Assembly: GCA_017620115.1 (NCBI GenBank)
Contig: JAFZRB010000016.1
Location: 1-9,802, forward strand
From: Clostridia bacterium
Lineage (GTDB): Bacteria; Bacillota; Clostridia; Christensenellales; Aristaeellaceae
DNA length: 9,802 nucleotides
Direction of reading: 5' to 3'
The notes under the pieces: model-generated
Seen by the model: the letters and a program-made list of their open reading frames with translations, nothing else
Told to the model about the DNA's origin: nothing
Databases searched by the model: none
Part shown: one piece after another, positions 1-5,016 of the stretch
Position numbering within the stretch: the stretch's first letter is position 1
Layout of the letters: the number at the start of each line of letters is the position of its first letter
Program-made: the position numbers and the translations under genes

Positions 1-44
1 ATAGGGTGCACCCTATGATATACTATAATCGTTCCAGGGGGAAC
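1..44 (+). promoter_or_regulatory. Promoter/operator region with perfect 16-bp palindrome
   Basis: Positions 1-16 form a perfect palindrome (ATAGGGTGCACCCTAT). A TATAAT -10 box follows at 24-29, with an overlapping TATACT at 19-24. The matching -35 position (1-6) lies inside the palindrome and is a poor TTGACA match, so an activator or repressor site over the -35/spacer is plausible. A 5-bp hairpin (GTTCC/GGAAC, 31-35 and 40-44, loop AGGG) lies just before the ribosome binding site of the next gene. The left side is cut by the window edge, so a better upstream -35 cannot be excluded. Confidence 0.45.
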
Positions 45-62
45 GGAAAGGAGGCAAGGCCC

Positions 63-185
63 ATGAAGCGCTCAGAGCGAAGGAGCCGCAAGCAGGATGC
101 CCTGGCCAAGGTGATCATCCTGCTCACGGCGATCATCAACCTCATCTCAGCGCTGATCAACCTGATCAAGCGGCTGCTGGAATGA
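63..185 (+). CDS. Small basic/hydrophobic membrane peptide (40 aa), unknown function
   Basis: This 40-residue ORF has a very good ribosome binding site: AAAGGAGG at 47-54, 8 nt before ATG. Residues 1-16 are strongly basic (KRSERRSRK). Residues 17-40 are a hydrophobic, Leu/Ile/Asn-rich helix ending in a short amphipathic tail (INLIKRLLE). Size and layout resemble type I toxin or holin-like peptides and phenol-soluble-modulin-like peptides, but I do not recognise a specific family. It is followed by a hairpin with a GAAA loop and then by a second small membrane ORF. The strong ribosome binding site and promoter-like upstream DNA argue that it is real; its length makes that unproven. Confidence 0.55.
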   Translation: MKRSERRSRKQDALAKVIILLTAIINLISALINLIKRLLE

Positions 186-190
186 GGCGA

Positions 191-210
191 GGCGGGGAGA
201 AATCCCCGCC
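191..210 (+). other. 8-bp stem with GAAA tetraloop between two small genes
   Basis: GGCGGGGA (191-198) pairs perfectly with TCCCCGCC (203-210) around a GAAA (GNRA) tetraloop. It starts 5 nt after the stop codon of the 40-aa gene. No T-tract follows, so it is not a standard intrinsic terminator. It more likely stabilises the 3' end of the upstream message or acts as a processing or partial-termination site. Confidence 0.5.
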
Positions 211-274
211 AAGATGATAGCACGGCGCGGCAGGGGCTGTCAAGATAAGAAATGAGCGAAGGAGGGAAGCAAGC

Positions 275-379
275 ATGGATGCCTTGATGCTCGGGCTGGA
301 GATCACCAGCATCGTTTTGGACATCGCGGTGATCGTGATCGTTGCGAGGAGTCTGATCCGCATGAAGGGGAGGAAATGA
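275..379 (+). CDS. Small single-pass membrane protein (34 aa), unknown function
   Basis: This ORF has a strong ribosome binding site (GAAGGAGGG at 258-266, 8 nt before ATG). The product is 34 residues: a short N-terminus with two acidic residues (MDALMLGLEI), a hydrophobic helix at about 4-24 rich in Ile and Val, and a basic C-tail (RSLIRMKGRK). The positive tail predicts an N-out/C-in single-pass protein. Layout and size are like the Fst/holin-like toxin group, but no diagnostic motif is visible and I assign no function. It lies 89 nt after the 40-aa peptide gene and 79 nt before the next start. The following gene has its own promoter, so this one is probably in a transcript with the 40-aa gene. 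Confidence 0.5.
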   Translation: MDALMLGLEITSIVLDIAVIVIVARSLIRMKGRK

Positions 380-399
380 AAAAAAGCTTGGAAAGGGGG

Positions 400-447
400 T
401 TGACTTTTGATTCCCATTAGTGTATTATACTTATGGGAATCAAAAGT
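400..447 (+). promoter_or_regulatory. Strong promoter with 15-bp perfect inverted-repeat operator
   Basis: TTGACT (400-405) and TATTAT (423-428) are separated by 17 bp, a near-consensus sigma-A promoter. ACTTTTGATTCCCAT (403-417) is repeated without mismatch in inverted orientation at 433-447, with a 15-bp centre. One arm covers the -35 edge and spacer. The other lies just after the -10, across the transcription start. A protein bound to both arms would block RNA polymerase. The next gene encodes a ribbon-helix-helix protein, a class that commonly binds such sites and represses itself. Confidence 0.8.
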
Positions 448-458
448 GAGGTGATTCA

Positions 459-632
459 ATGAGTCCCAGAACAGGACGTCCGACAGAGAATCCGAAAAAG
501 CATCAGATCATGGTACGGCTGGACGAAGAAACGGAACAAATTGTGAATGATTACTGTGAGCAGGAGAATGTGACAAAGGCGGAAGCCATGAGAAGAGGCG
601 CAAGGAAACTGAAGGACGACATGAAAAAATGA
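459..632 (+). CDS. Ribbon-helix-helix (CopG-like) DNA-binding protein, 57 aa
   Basis: The protein opens with an arm rich in Pro and Arg (SPRTGRPTENPKK), followed by a predicted beta strand (QIMVRLDEET, residues 16-25). Next come helix A (about 23-36), a turn, and helix B (TKAEAMRRGARKLKDD, 39-54). This is the size and order of a ribbon-helix-helix repressor. Strand residues Gln16, Met18 and Arg20 are the likely base contacts, and V38-T39-K40 the backbone anchor at the start of helix B. A short ribosome binding site (GAGGTG, 448-453) precedes ATG. The promoter immediately upstream carries a perfect 15-bp inverted repeat, so autorepression is the simple model. Such proteins are frequent in Clostridial mobile elements, where they control copy number, transfer or toxin genes. 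The stop codon overlaps the foot of the hairpin at 629-668. Confidence 0.82.
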   Translation: MSPRTGRPTENPKKHQIMVRLDEETEQIVNDYCEQENVTKAEAMRRGARKLKDDMKK

Positions 633-668
633 GAATCGTGCCAGCCCGCAAAGCAACACGATTCTCAT
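624..668 (-). terminator. Intrinsic terminator read on the minus strand
   Basis: ATGAGAATCGTG (629-640) and CACGATTCTCAT (657-668) form a perfect 12-bp stem with a 16-nt loop. On the minus strand the stem runs into a U-tract (the A-run at 624-629), giving a canonical terminator. On the plus strand the hairpin is followed by GAGACACCC and would not terminate. The hairpin overlaps the stop codon of the 57-aa gene. It is therefore expected to stop transcription coming from the right, including that from the minus promoter at 703-731. Confidence 0.65.
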
Positions 669-696
669 GAGACACCCGGAGGCAGCGCCTCAAGGT
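624..696 (-). ncRNA. Candidate small antisense RNA (~73 nt)
   Basis: A minus-strand promoter with TATAAT (708 to 703) and TTGTCT (731 to 726), 17-bp spacing, points at the minus-strand terminator 624-668. Transcription starting near 696 would give an RNA of about 73 nt. Its 5' part folds as GAGGC-GCU-GCCUC and contains UGCCUCCG. This is complementary over 8 nt to the ribosome binding region of the 76-aa gene (CGGAGGCA, 746-753), and over 7 nt (GGAGGCA) to that of the 40-aa peptide gene. The 3' part overlaps the end of the 57-aa gene. The promoter, terminator and pairing are read directly from the sequence. That the RNA is made, and regulates these genes, is inference. Confidence 0.4.
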
Positions 697-724
697 AAAT
701 CCATTATACCACAGGCGCGCCTCC
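678..724 (+). other. Bulged 11-bp hairpin overlapping a minus-strand promoter
   Basis: GGAGGC-A-GCGCC (678-689) pairs with GGCGCGCCTCC (714-724), leaving one bulged A. An inner GGTA/TACC stem (694-697, 707-710) continues it. In the plus transcript this hairpin is the leader of the 76-aa gene. In DNA the same segment holds the minus-strand TATAAT. A binding site, leader structure or cruciform are all possible. Confidence 0.4.
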
Positions 725-731
725 AAGACAA
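703..731 (-). promoter_or_regulatory. Minus-strand promoter for the candidate small RNA
   Basis: Read on the minus strand: TTGTCT (731-726), 17-bp spacer, TATAAT (708-703). The -10 is perfect and the -35 matches TTGACA at four positions. It faces away from the 76-aa gene, towards the minus-strand terminator 624-668. Confidence 0.45.
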
Positions 732-760
732 GAGCGAAAAAAGAACGGAGGCAAAGAAAA

Positions 761-991
761 ATGGAAGAGCTGAGGATGGAGATCTGGAATAAGCTGGAAT
801 GCGCGGACGGGGAGCTGAGGAACCTGTGCACCGTGCTGCAGATGATGGCGAGCGCCTTCGGCGAGGCCTACGCCAACGGGGAAGAGATGGCCGAGGTGCT
901 GGAGCACGTGAGGGACAGCATCGGCAGCGTGAGGGCCGTGCTGGACGACGCCACCGACGCGGTGAGAAGGATGAAGAGCGCCGCGGCGTGA
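761..991 (+). CDS. Small helical protein (76 aa), unknown function
   Basis: GGAGG (747-751) sits 9 nt before ATG, and the ORF ends 32 bp before a strong terminator hairpin, so this is very probably a real gene. The product is acidic in its first two thirds and almost entirely helical: MEELRMEIWNKLE, then EEMAEVLEHV and RDSIGSVRAVLDDATDAVRR. Hydrophobic residues fall at heptad-like intervals, suggesting a helical hairpin or short coiled coil. No signal peptide or membrane helix is present. Residues Cys14 and Cys23 show no metal-site pattern. I do not recognise the family. Codon use is strongly GC-rich, unlike the more AT-rich 57-aa gene just upstream, so the two may differ in origin. It could be an accessory component of a mobile element. 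Confidence 0.65.
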   Translation: MEELRMEIWNKLECADGELRNLCTVLQMMASAFGEAYANGEEMAEVLEHVRDSIGSVRAVLDDATDAVRRMKSAAA

Positions 992-1022
992 AGCCAAAGG
1001 CTACAGACGACTATTGCGAATT

Positions 1023-1067
1023 GAGGGGCGTTATTCGCCAATGATGGCGGGTAACGCCCCTCGTTTT
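1023..1067 (+). terminator. Rho-independent terminator, 18-bp stem
   Basis: GAGGGGCGTTA (1023-1033) pairs with TAACGCCCCTC (1052-1062). The stem continues through two G-U pairs into CGCCA/TGGCG around an ATGA loop, 18 bp in all. GTTTT follows at 1063-1067. It lies 32 bp after the stop of the 76-aa gene and should end the small-gene cluster. The G-U pairs favour plus-strand use. Confidence 0.75.
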
Positions 1068-1084
1068 CGCCCTTACGGGCCATT

Positions 1085-1480
1085 ATTATACTCCCACCCC
1101 TTGGCCCTCAGAAAAGGGCAGGGCGTCCGGAAACGGGAGATGTTTTTGAGCAGGATCGACGCAGAGGCGCGGGAAAAGCGGCTTCAGATTTCGATTCTGA
1201 CGGGTTTTTCCGCGATTAGACGGGCAAATGGCCATGCGAAGACAGACAAGCGGCTCAGAAGCGACGTGAGCGAACGCGCTCAGGCCGCGCAGAGGCGGCC
1301 AGGACGGGGCAGGGAAGCGGAACGGGGAAGGATAAGGGCAGCCGCCGACAGGACGGCGGGACGAGGAGGGAAAGCGGTCGGCGGCGCGCGCTGCGGCGTG
1401 ATCCTGGCCACGCGGCAGCGGCCGACAGGGACGGAAGGAAAGACGGCTCGACATGCGGGAGCATCGCGCTTAATATGGGG
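1085..1480 (+). ncRNA. Candidate structured noncoding RNA (chain of hairpins)
   Basis: No credible protein gene occupies this stretch, but seven compact hairpins follow one another. They are: GCCCT/AGGGC (1104-1119); CGCGGGAAAA/TTTTTCCGCG (1168-1177, 1205-1214) enclosing TCAGA/TCTGA (1184-1188, 1196-1200); TGAGCG/CGCTCA (1267-1282, loop AACG); directly abutting GGCCGC/GCGGCC (1283-1300); CCGCCG/CGGCGG (1342-1359); GTCGGC/GCCGAC (1377-1382, 1421-1426) enclosing an 11-bp stem with one mismatch (1390-1400, 1409-1419); and ATGC-GGGA-GCAT (1453-1464, GNRA loop). Linkers such as 1301-1341 and 1427-1446 are nearly all purine on the plus strand, and the G-U pair at 1173/1205 favours that strand. A weak TATACT box (1087-1092) could start it. 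The 3' end is not clear. I cannot match it to a named RNA class; an origin of transfer with inverted repeats is an alternative. Confidence 0.4.
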
Positions 1481-1690
1481 AGCGGGTAACACGGACATGG
1501 AGAGAAAAGATTTGATTTGGGATTTGACGCAGCTTAAGGAGACAACGCACGCAACCAAAGAGCCGAAAGAGGCGGGCATGGGGCAGGGAAGGACATCCCC
1601 CCCACGCAAAAAAATTTTCAAAATGGAAACACGACACCGGCGAAGGCCAGTCGTTCATAACATGTCAAGTCAAACAATCAAGGGGGTATT
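1481..1690. other. Intergenic stretch without a supported gene
   Basis: No ORF here has a ribosome binding site or recognisable product. It contains three GATTTG repeats (about 1509-1527), a G/C-clustered GGGA/TCCC element near 1580-1603 and an A7TTTT run (1609-1619). Composition shifts from GC-rich on the left to AT-rich on the right. Confidence 0.4.
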
Positions 1691-1698
1691 AAACACAT

Positions 1699-1873
1699 AA
1701 TTACACTCAATTACACTTTATTTTCTGAATGTGTAATTAAATCAATAAGAGTTATATATATGGAGGGAAATCAAAGATTACACTAATTACATCAATTACA
1801 CAAAATATAAGCAAGAGTAAGAAATAACCTACTGAATCTGTTTCAAAAGTCCCCTTGTCCCCAATGTGTCCCC
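1699..1873. repeat. Iteron-like ATTACAC repeats and GTCCCC repeats in an AT-rich patch
   Basis: ATTACAC or ATTACA starts at 1700, 1710, 1777, 1786 and 1795 on the plus strand, at 9-10 bp spacing within each cluster. One inverted copy (GTGTAATT) is at 1731-1738. Three GTCCCC copies follow at 1849, 1857 and 1868. The patch is sharply more AT-rich than its flanks and lies about 100-270 bp from the 3' end of tRNA-Pro. Spacing close to one helical turn suggests side-by-side protein binding. Candidates are integrase or excisionase arm sites of an element integrated at the tRNA, or replication iterons. No integrase gene is visible here. Confidence 0.5.
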
Positions 1874-1923
1874 AGTACTATGTATAACCATGGGAGCAAC
1901 CAATATAACAGTGGAAAGGACAC

Positions 1924-1959
1924 AAAAAAAGCAGGCGATTCATGGTTAAAACCGCCTAC
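1924..1959 (-). terminator. Terminator of the tRNA transcript
   Basis: On the minus strand GTAGGCGGTT pairs with AATCGCCTGC as a 10-bp stem, using G-U pairs at two positions, and runs into seven U residues (A-run 1924-1930). It begins 7 nt after the tRNA-Pro discriminator base. The mismatches become G-U pairs only in the minus-strand RNA, so direction is clear. Confidence 0.8.
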
Positions 1960-1966
1960 TTTTCAG

Positions 1967-2040
1967 TCGAGGTGACAGGATTTGAACCTGCGACCTTTTG
2001 GTCCCGAACCAAACGCGCTACCAAACTGCGCTACACCTCG
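1967..2040 (-). tRNA. tRNA-Pro (anticodon CGG)
   Basis: The acceptor arms CGAGGTG (2040-2034) and CACCTCG (1974-1968) pair perfectly, with discriminator A at 1967. The D-loop holds AGTTTGGTAGC, the T-arm GTTCAAATC, and the anticodon loop TTCGGGA with CGG at 2006-2004. It reads CCG codons. CCA is not encoded, so the 3' end must be added enzymatically. It lies 4 nt downstream of tRNA-Thr in the same transcript. Its 3' end faces the accessory region, the usual side for integrated elements. Confidence 0.95.
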
Positions 2041-2044
2041 ACGG

Positions 2045-2120
2045 TGGAGCCAATGAAGGGACTCGAACCCTTGACCTGCGGTTTACGAAACCGCTGCTCT
2101 GCCAGCTGAGCTACATTGGC
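2045..2120 (-). tRNA. tRNA-Thr (anticodon CGU)
   Basis: Acceptor arms GCCAATG (2120-2114) and CATTGGC (2055-2049) pair fully. The discriminator is U (2048) and CCA is encoded (2047-2045). D-arm AGCTCAGCTGG, T-arm GTTCGAGTC and anticodon loop TTCGTAA (CGU at 2087-2085) are standard. It reads ACG codons. It is first in a two-tRNA transcript with tRNA-Pro. Both are C34 isoacceptors for G-ending codons, in keeping with the GC-rich coding sequences. Confidence 0.96.
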
Positions 2121-2137
2121 ATTGCCAACATTTAAGA

Positions 2138-2166
2138 ATTATAGCACGTCCATCGCGTTTTGTCTA
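2138..2166 (-). promoter_or_regulatory. Promoter of the tRNA-Thr/tRNA-Pro operon
   Basis: Minus strand: TAGACA (2166-2161), 17-bp spacer, TATAAT (2143-2138). The -10 lies about 18 bp before the mature 5' end of tRNA-Thr, as expected for a tRNA leader. Confidence 0.85.
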
Positions 2167-2237
2167 GGGGTATTTTTCTGATTTTTCCGTTTCTTATCAT
2201 TCGAGCGGACGTCCGCGGAACGTTCGCCGGAACGCCT

Positions 2238-3011
2238 TCACCACCGGGCGAGCGCTTCCCATTTCTGCAGCGATTCGATCATGTAGCCAGCGATGTCCAT
2301 ACCGAACAGTTCCGTGAGGAACGCGCGGCCGGCAACCTCGCCGAAGCGGCCGCTGCCCAGCAGACGCCCGTCCTTCATGAACAGCGCGCGGTCGGTGAGG
2401 CGCAGCGCCAGGTTCATGTCGTGGAAGACGCCCACGACGGAATGCTTTCCGTCGGCCGTCCAGTCCTTCAGGTAGTCGATCAGCTCGACCTGATGGCGGA
2501 TATCCAGGTGATTGGTCGGTTCGTCGAGCAGGATGGCGTCCGGTTCCTGTGCCAGCGTGTGCGCCAGGAAGACGCGCTGGCATTGGCCGCCGGAGAGCTC
2601 GCTCACCAGCCGGTTGCGCAGGTCGCTCAAGCCAGTGGAGGCAAGACATCGCTCAACCGCCTCGCGGTCGCGCGCGCCGACGCCGCCGAACGGCCCGCGC
2701 TTCATGTGCTGATAGCGGCCGAGCATCACGGTGTCGTAGACGGTATAGGGAAAGTAAATGGTGTTGATCTGGCTCATAACGGCGATTTTTGCCGCGATTT
2801 TGCGCCGGGGCAGCGTCTCAAGTCGCGCTCCGTCCAGCAGCACCTCGCCGGTGTGGGGAATGAGTCCGCTCATGGCTCGCAGGAGCGTGGTTTTGCCGCA
2901 GCCGTTCGGACCGAGCAGGCAGTAATTGACGCCCGTCTCGAAGCGGAAGGAGACGTCGTGGATCACGTCGCGTCCGCCATAGCCGGCGCATACGCGCTTC
3001 AATTCAATCAT
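2238..3011 (-). CDS. btuD: Cobalamin/iron-siderophore-class ABC transporter ATP-binding protein
   Basis: This 257-aa ATPase powers import through the permease encoded just before it. All motifs are intact: Walker A GPNGCGKT (34-41), Q-loop Gln81, signature LSGGQ (139-143), Walker B AILLDE (159-164), D-loop NHLD, and switch His197. ILLDEPTNHLDI is typical of the FepC/FhuC/BtuD group. The ATG at 3011 is chosen because it overlaps the permease stop by 8 nt (ATGATTGA), has an AGGGGAGG-like site upstream, and removes a non-homologous 25-residue extension. It is the last of three genes, and no clear terminator follows before the tRNA promoter. B12 specificity comes from the upstream riboswitch; the ATPase alone would also fit iron-chelate uptake. 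Confidence 0.9.
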   Translation of the reverse strand: MIELKRVCAGYGGRDVIHDVSFRFETGVNYCLLGPNGCGKTTLLRAMSGLIPHTGEVLLDGARLETLPRRKIAAKIAVMSQINTIYFPYTVYDTVMLGRYQHMKRGPFGGVGARDREAVERCLASTGLSDLRNRLVSELSGGQCQRVFLAHTLAQEPDAILLDEPTNHLDIRHQVELIDYLKDWTADGKHSVVGVFHDMNLALRLTDRALFMKDGRLLGSGRFGEVAGRAFLTELFGMDIAGYMIESLQKWEALARW

Positions 3012-4035
3012 GGCGCGCGCCTCCCCTCCGGCGGAAGTAGATCCAGGCGAAGAACGGCGCGCCGACCAATGCCGTGATCGCCCCAACGGGCAGCTCGCGG
3101 GGCGACATGACGGTGCGGGCGATCAGGTCGGCCAGCACCATGAACCCGCCGCCAAGCAAGGCGTTCATGGGCAGGGCGACGCGGTGCCGGCTCCCGAACA
3201 GCCGGCGCGTAACATGGGGCACGATGAGGTCGGCAAAGCCGATGATGCCCGCGAAAGACACCGCCGCGCCCGTGAGCAGCGTGGAGAGCAGCAGCAGCAC
3301 CGTCTTGACGCGCTTCAGCTCCACGCCAGCTGAGAGCGCCTGTTCCTCTCCGAAGGTCATCAGATCCATCTCCCGCGAGAAGCCGGTCAGCAGCGCCAGG
3401 CAGACGACGAGCGCCGCGCCGACGATGCCGCAGGCGCGCCATTTCATATCGCCGAAGGAGCCCATCTGCCAGAACACCAGCAGGCGCAGGTGGTCGCCTG
3501 AGAGCGAGGTCAGGATGGTGAGGAATGCGTTCACGAACAGCCCCAGCACCATGCCGGTGAGGATGATCGTGACGTTTTCCATGTTCCTGTCGAAACGCAC
3601 GGCCAGACCCATGGCCAGGAACACCGTGGCAATGCCGCCAATAAAGCCAGCCGCGGGCCGGGTGAGCGACGGAAAAAACGGCAGCGCGAACCCGGATAGG
3701 ATCACTGCCGCCGTGGCGAGGGACGCGCCTGAAGAGACGCCCAGCGTGTAGCTGGACGCCAGGGGATTGCGCAGCACGGACTGCATGACGGCGCCGCTGA
3801 CGGACAGCGCGGCGCCCACCAGGAACGCCGCGACGACGCGCGGCAAACGAATCGTCCACAAAATGGATACGGCCACGTTCGAGATATGCTCCGGCAGAGC
3901 GAACCCGAACAGACGGTATCCGAGGATGGACAGCGTATCGCTGAGGCTGAGCCCGGCGCTGCCGATCACCGTGCCCATCATCAGGCAGGCGGCGCAGAAA
4001 ACGGCGCTCAGCAGCGCCTTCATGCGGGTCGTCAT
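3004..4035 (-). CDS. btuC: FecCD-family ABC transporter permease, probable cobalamin import
   Basis: This 343-aa integral membrane protein has the normal length and hydrophobic pattern (about ten helices) of the BtuC/FecCD/FhuB family. The family core RLPRVVAAFLVGAALSVSGA followed by MQSVLRNPLAS (residues 63-94) is present. So are the cytoplasmic coupling region (GFADLIVPHVTRR, before GSRHR) and the C-terminal SPRELPVGAITALVGAPFFA. It forms the channel that takes substrate from the binding protein. The start at 4035 lies 4 nt after the binding-protein stop, and ATG 4023 is an alternative. It overlaps btuD by 8 nt, so translation is probably coupled. No disruption is seen. The substrate is inferred from the leader riboswitch. 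Confidence 0.92.
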   Translation of the reverse strand: MTTRMKALLSAVFCAACLMMGTVIGSAGLSLSDTLSILGYRLFGFALPEHISNVAVSILWTIRLPRVVAAFLVGAALSVSGAVMQSVLRNPLASSYTLGVSSGASLATAAVILSGFALPFFPSLTRPAAGFIGGIATVFLAMGLAVRFDRNMENVTIILTGMVLGLFVNAFLTILTSLSGDHLRLLVFWQMGSFGDMKWRACGIVGAALVVCLALLTGFSREMDLMTFGEEQALSAGVELKRVKTVLLLLSTLLTGAAVSFAGIIGFADLIVPHVTRRLFGSRHRVALPMNALLGGGFMVLADLIARTVMSPRELPVGAITALVGAPFFAWIYFRRRGGARHD

Positions 4036-4039
4036 ACGT

Positions 4040-4969
4040 TTACTTGCTCAGCGCCGCATAGGCGTCGGGATACACGGCCAGCGCCATGTCGCGCAGCGCC
4101 TCGACGATGTGCTGGTTGGGCTGGTTGCTGGTCTGGCTGGAGATGGGATAGACGGCCTTGTTCGCCACGGCGGTCACATCGCCCCAGCCCTCGCGGGAGA
4201 GGATCTCGCCGACGGGGTCGTCGATGTAGTCGGTGCTGGTGAGGATGACGTCGGGATTGAGGGACAGCGCGGCCTCTTCGCTCACGAACACCCAGTCGCT
4301 CTGGCCGTCCAGAACGTTCACCGCGCCGATGAGCTCGATCATTTCGTCCAGGAAGGTGTGGTCGCCGGGGCCGTAGATGTAGGGCAGCGCGCTGATCTCG
4401 AACAGCACGGTCTTCTTGTCCTCGATGGTCTTGCCGATGGCGGCGATTTCATCGATTGCGTCGTCCATCTCTGCCAGGATCTCCGCGCCTTTTTCTTCGG
4501 CGTTCATCACGTCGGCGATGAAGGCGATGTCCTCACGGATGTCCTCGATGCTGTAGGAAGAGGGGATGACCGCCACGCAGGCGCCCAGGTCGATGAGCGT
4601 CTGGAAGGGGTTTTCGCCCTCGGCGAAGCTCATGCCGGTCACGAAGATGACGTCGGGCTCCAGCAGCGCCAGCGCCTCGTTGTCGGGGGTCATCATGTCG
4701 TACTGCAGGAGGCCGGCGACCTCTTCGAAGTACAGGGGGGAATAGGTGTCCACCGCGACCAGCTTGTCGGCCAGTCCCAGATCGATGATGATCTGCGTGG
4801 TTGAGGGAGCCAGCGCGACGACGCGGTTCACCTCGGCGGGCAGGCTGATTTCATTGCCGGCGCGGTCGATCGTGGGCTGCGCCTCGGGCAGGGCTTCGGC
4901 CAGCGCGGCGGTGAGGCTCAGCGCGAGAAGCGCCAGAACGAGGGCGAGTATACGGCGTGTGTTCTTCAT
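4040..4969 (-). CDS. btuF: Cobalamin/siderophore-class periplasmic-type binding protein
   Basis: The 309-aa product has a basic N-terminus (KNTRR), a Leu/Ala-rich signal helix (7-22) and a signal peptidase I site near AALA24-E. The mature part starts with PTIDRAGNEISLPAEVNRVVA and follows the TroA/BtuF class (two lobes joined by a rigid helix): VALAPSTTQIIIDLGLADKLVAV, then PDVIFVT, LIDLGACVAVI, and NPDVILTS near the C-terminal lobe. It captures the substrate and passes it to the FecCD permease. There is no lipobox cysteine, unusual for a monoderm, where such proteins are normally lipid-anchored. It is the first gene of the operon, about 90 nt after the riboswitch aptamer, with an AGAAAGGA site upstream. 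The riboswitch supports cobalamin or a corrinoid as ligand. Confidence 0.88.
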   Translation of the reverse strand: MKNTRRILALVLALLALSLTAALAEALPEAQPTIDRAGNEISLPAEVNRVVALAPSTTQIIIDLGLADKLVAVDTYSPLYFEEVAGLLQYDMMTPDNEALALLEPDVIFVTGMSFAEGENPFQTLIDLGACVAVIPSSYSIEDIREDIAFIADVMNAEEKGAEILAEMDDAIDEIAAIGKTIEDKKTVLFEISALPYIYGPGDHTFLDEMIELIGAVNVLDGQSDWVFVSEEAALSLNPDVILTSTDYIDDPVGEILSREGWGDVTAVANKAVYPISSQTSNQPNQHIVEALRDMALAVYPDAYAALSK

Positions 4970-5016
4970 GGGATCGGATCCTTTCTGTATTATATTTCCG
5001 AACTGACTGCAAAGAA

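Noticed and set aside
1085..1090. TATAAT on the minus strand
   Set aside because: The -35 position (TTCTGA) is poor, and no U-tract terminator follows the hairpin it would transcribe. Not supported as a second small RNA.
1086..1454. Open frames on the minus strand (122, 113 and 69 codons)
   Set aside because: Pro/Arg/Ser-rich products complementary to the purine-rich strand; no ribosome binding site or family similarity.
1014..1700. Open frame of 228 codons on the plus strand
   Set aside because: It begins with TTG without a ribosome binding site, runs through the terminator hairpin at 1023-1062, and gives a product dominated by Arg, Gly, Lys and Ala as expected from purine-rich GC DNA. No domain is recognisable. 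An internal ATG at 1140 has no convincing ribosome binding site either.
2205..2216. Palindrome GCGGACGTCCGC after btuD
   Set aside because: Perfect 12-bp palindrome, but no U-tract follows on the minus strand and there is no loop, so it does not support a terminator call.
2160..3077. Open frame of 305 codons opposite btuD
   Set aside because: Antisense shadow of a gene with all ABC ATPase motifs; high GC removes stop codons on the other strand.
3767..4804. Long open frame (345 codons) opposite btuC and btuF
   Set aside because: Spans two genuine genes in antisense; its His/Val/Asp/Gly-rich product is typical of a shadow frame.
4989..4994. TATAAT on the minus strand close to the btuF start
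   Set aside because: No -35 at 16-18 bp spacing; it lies between the riboswitch platform and the ribosome binding site, so it would bypass the control. Probably AT-rich leader.
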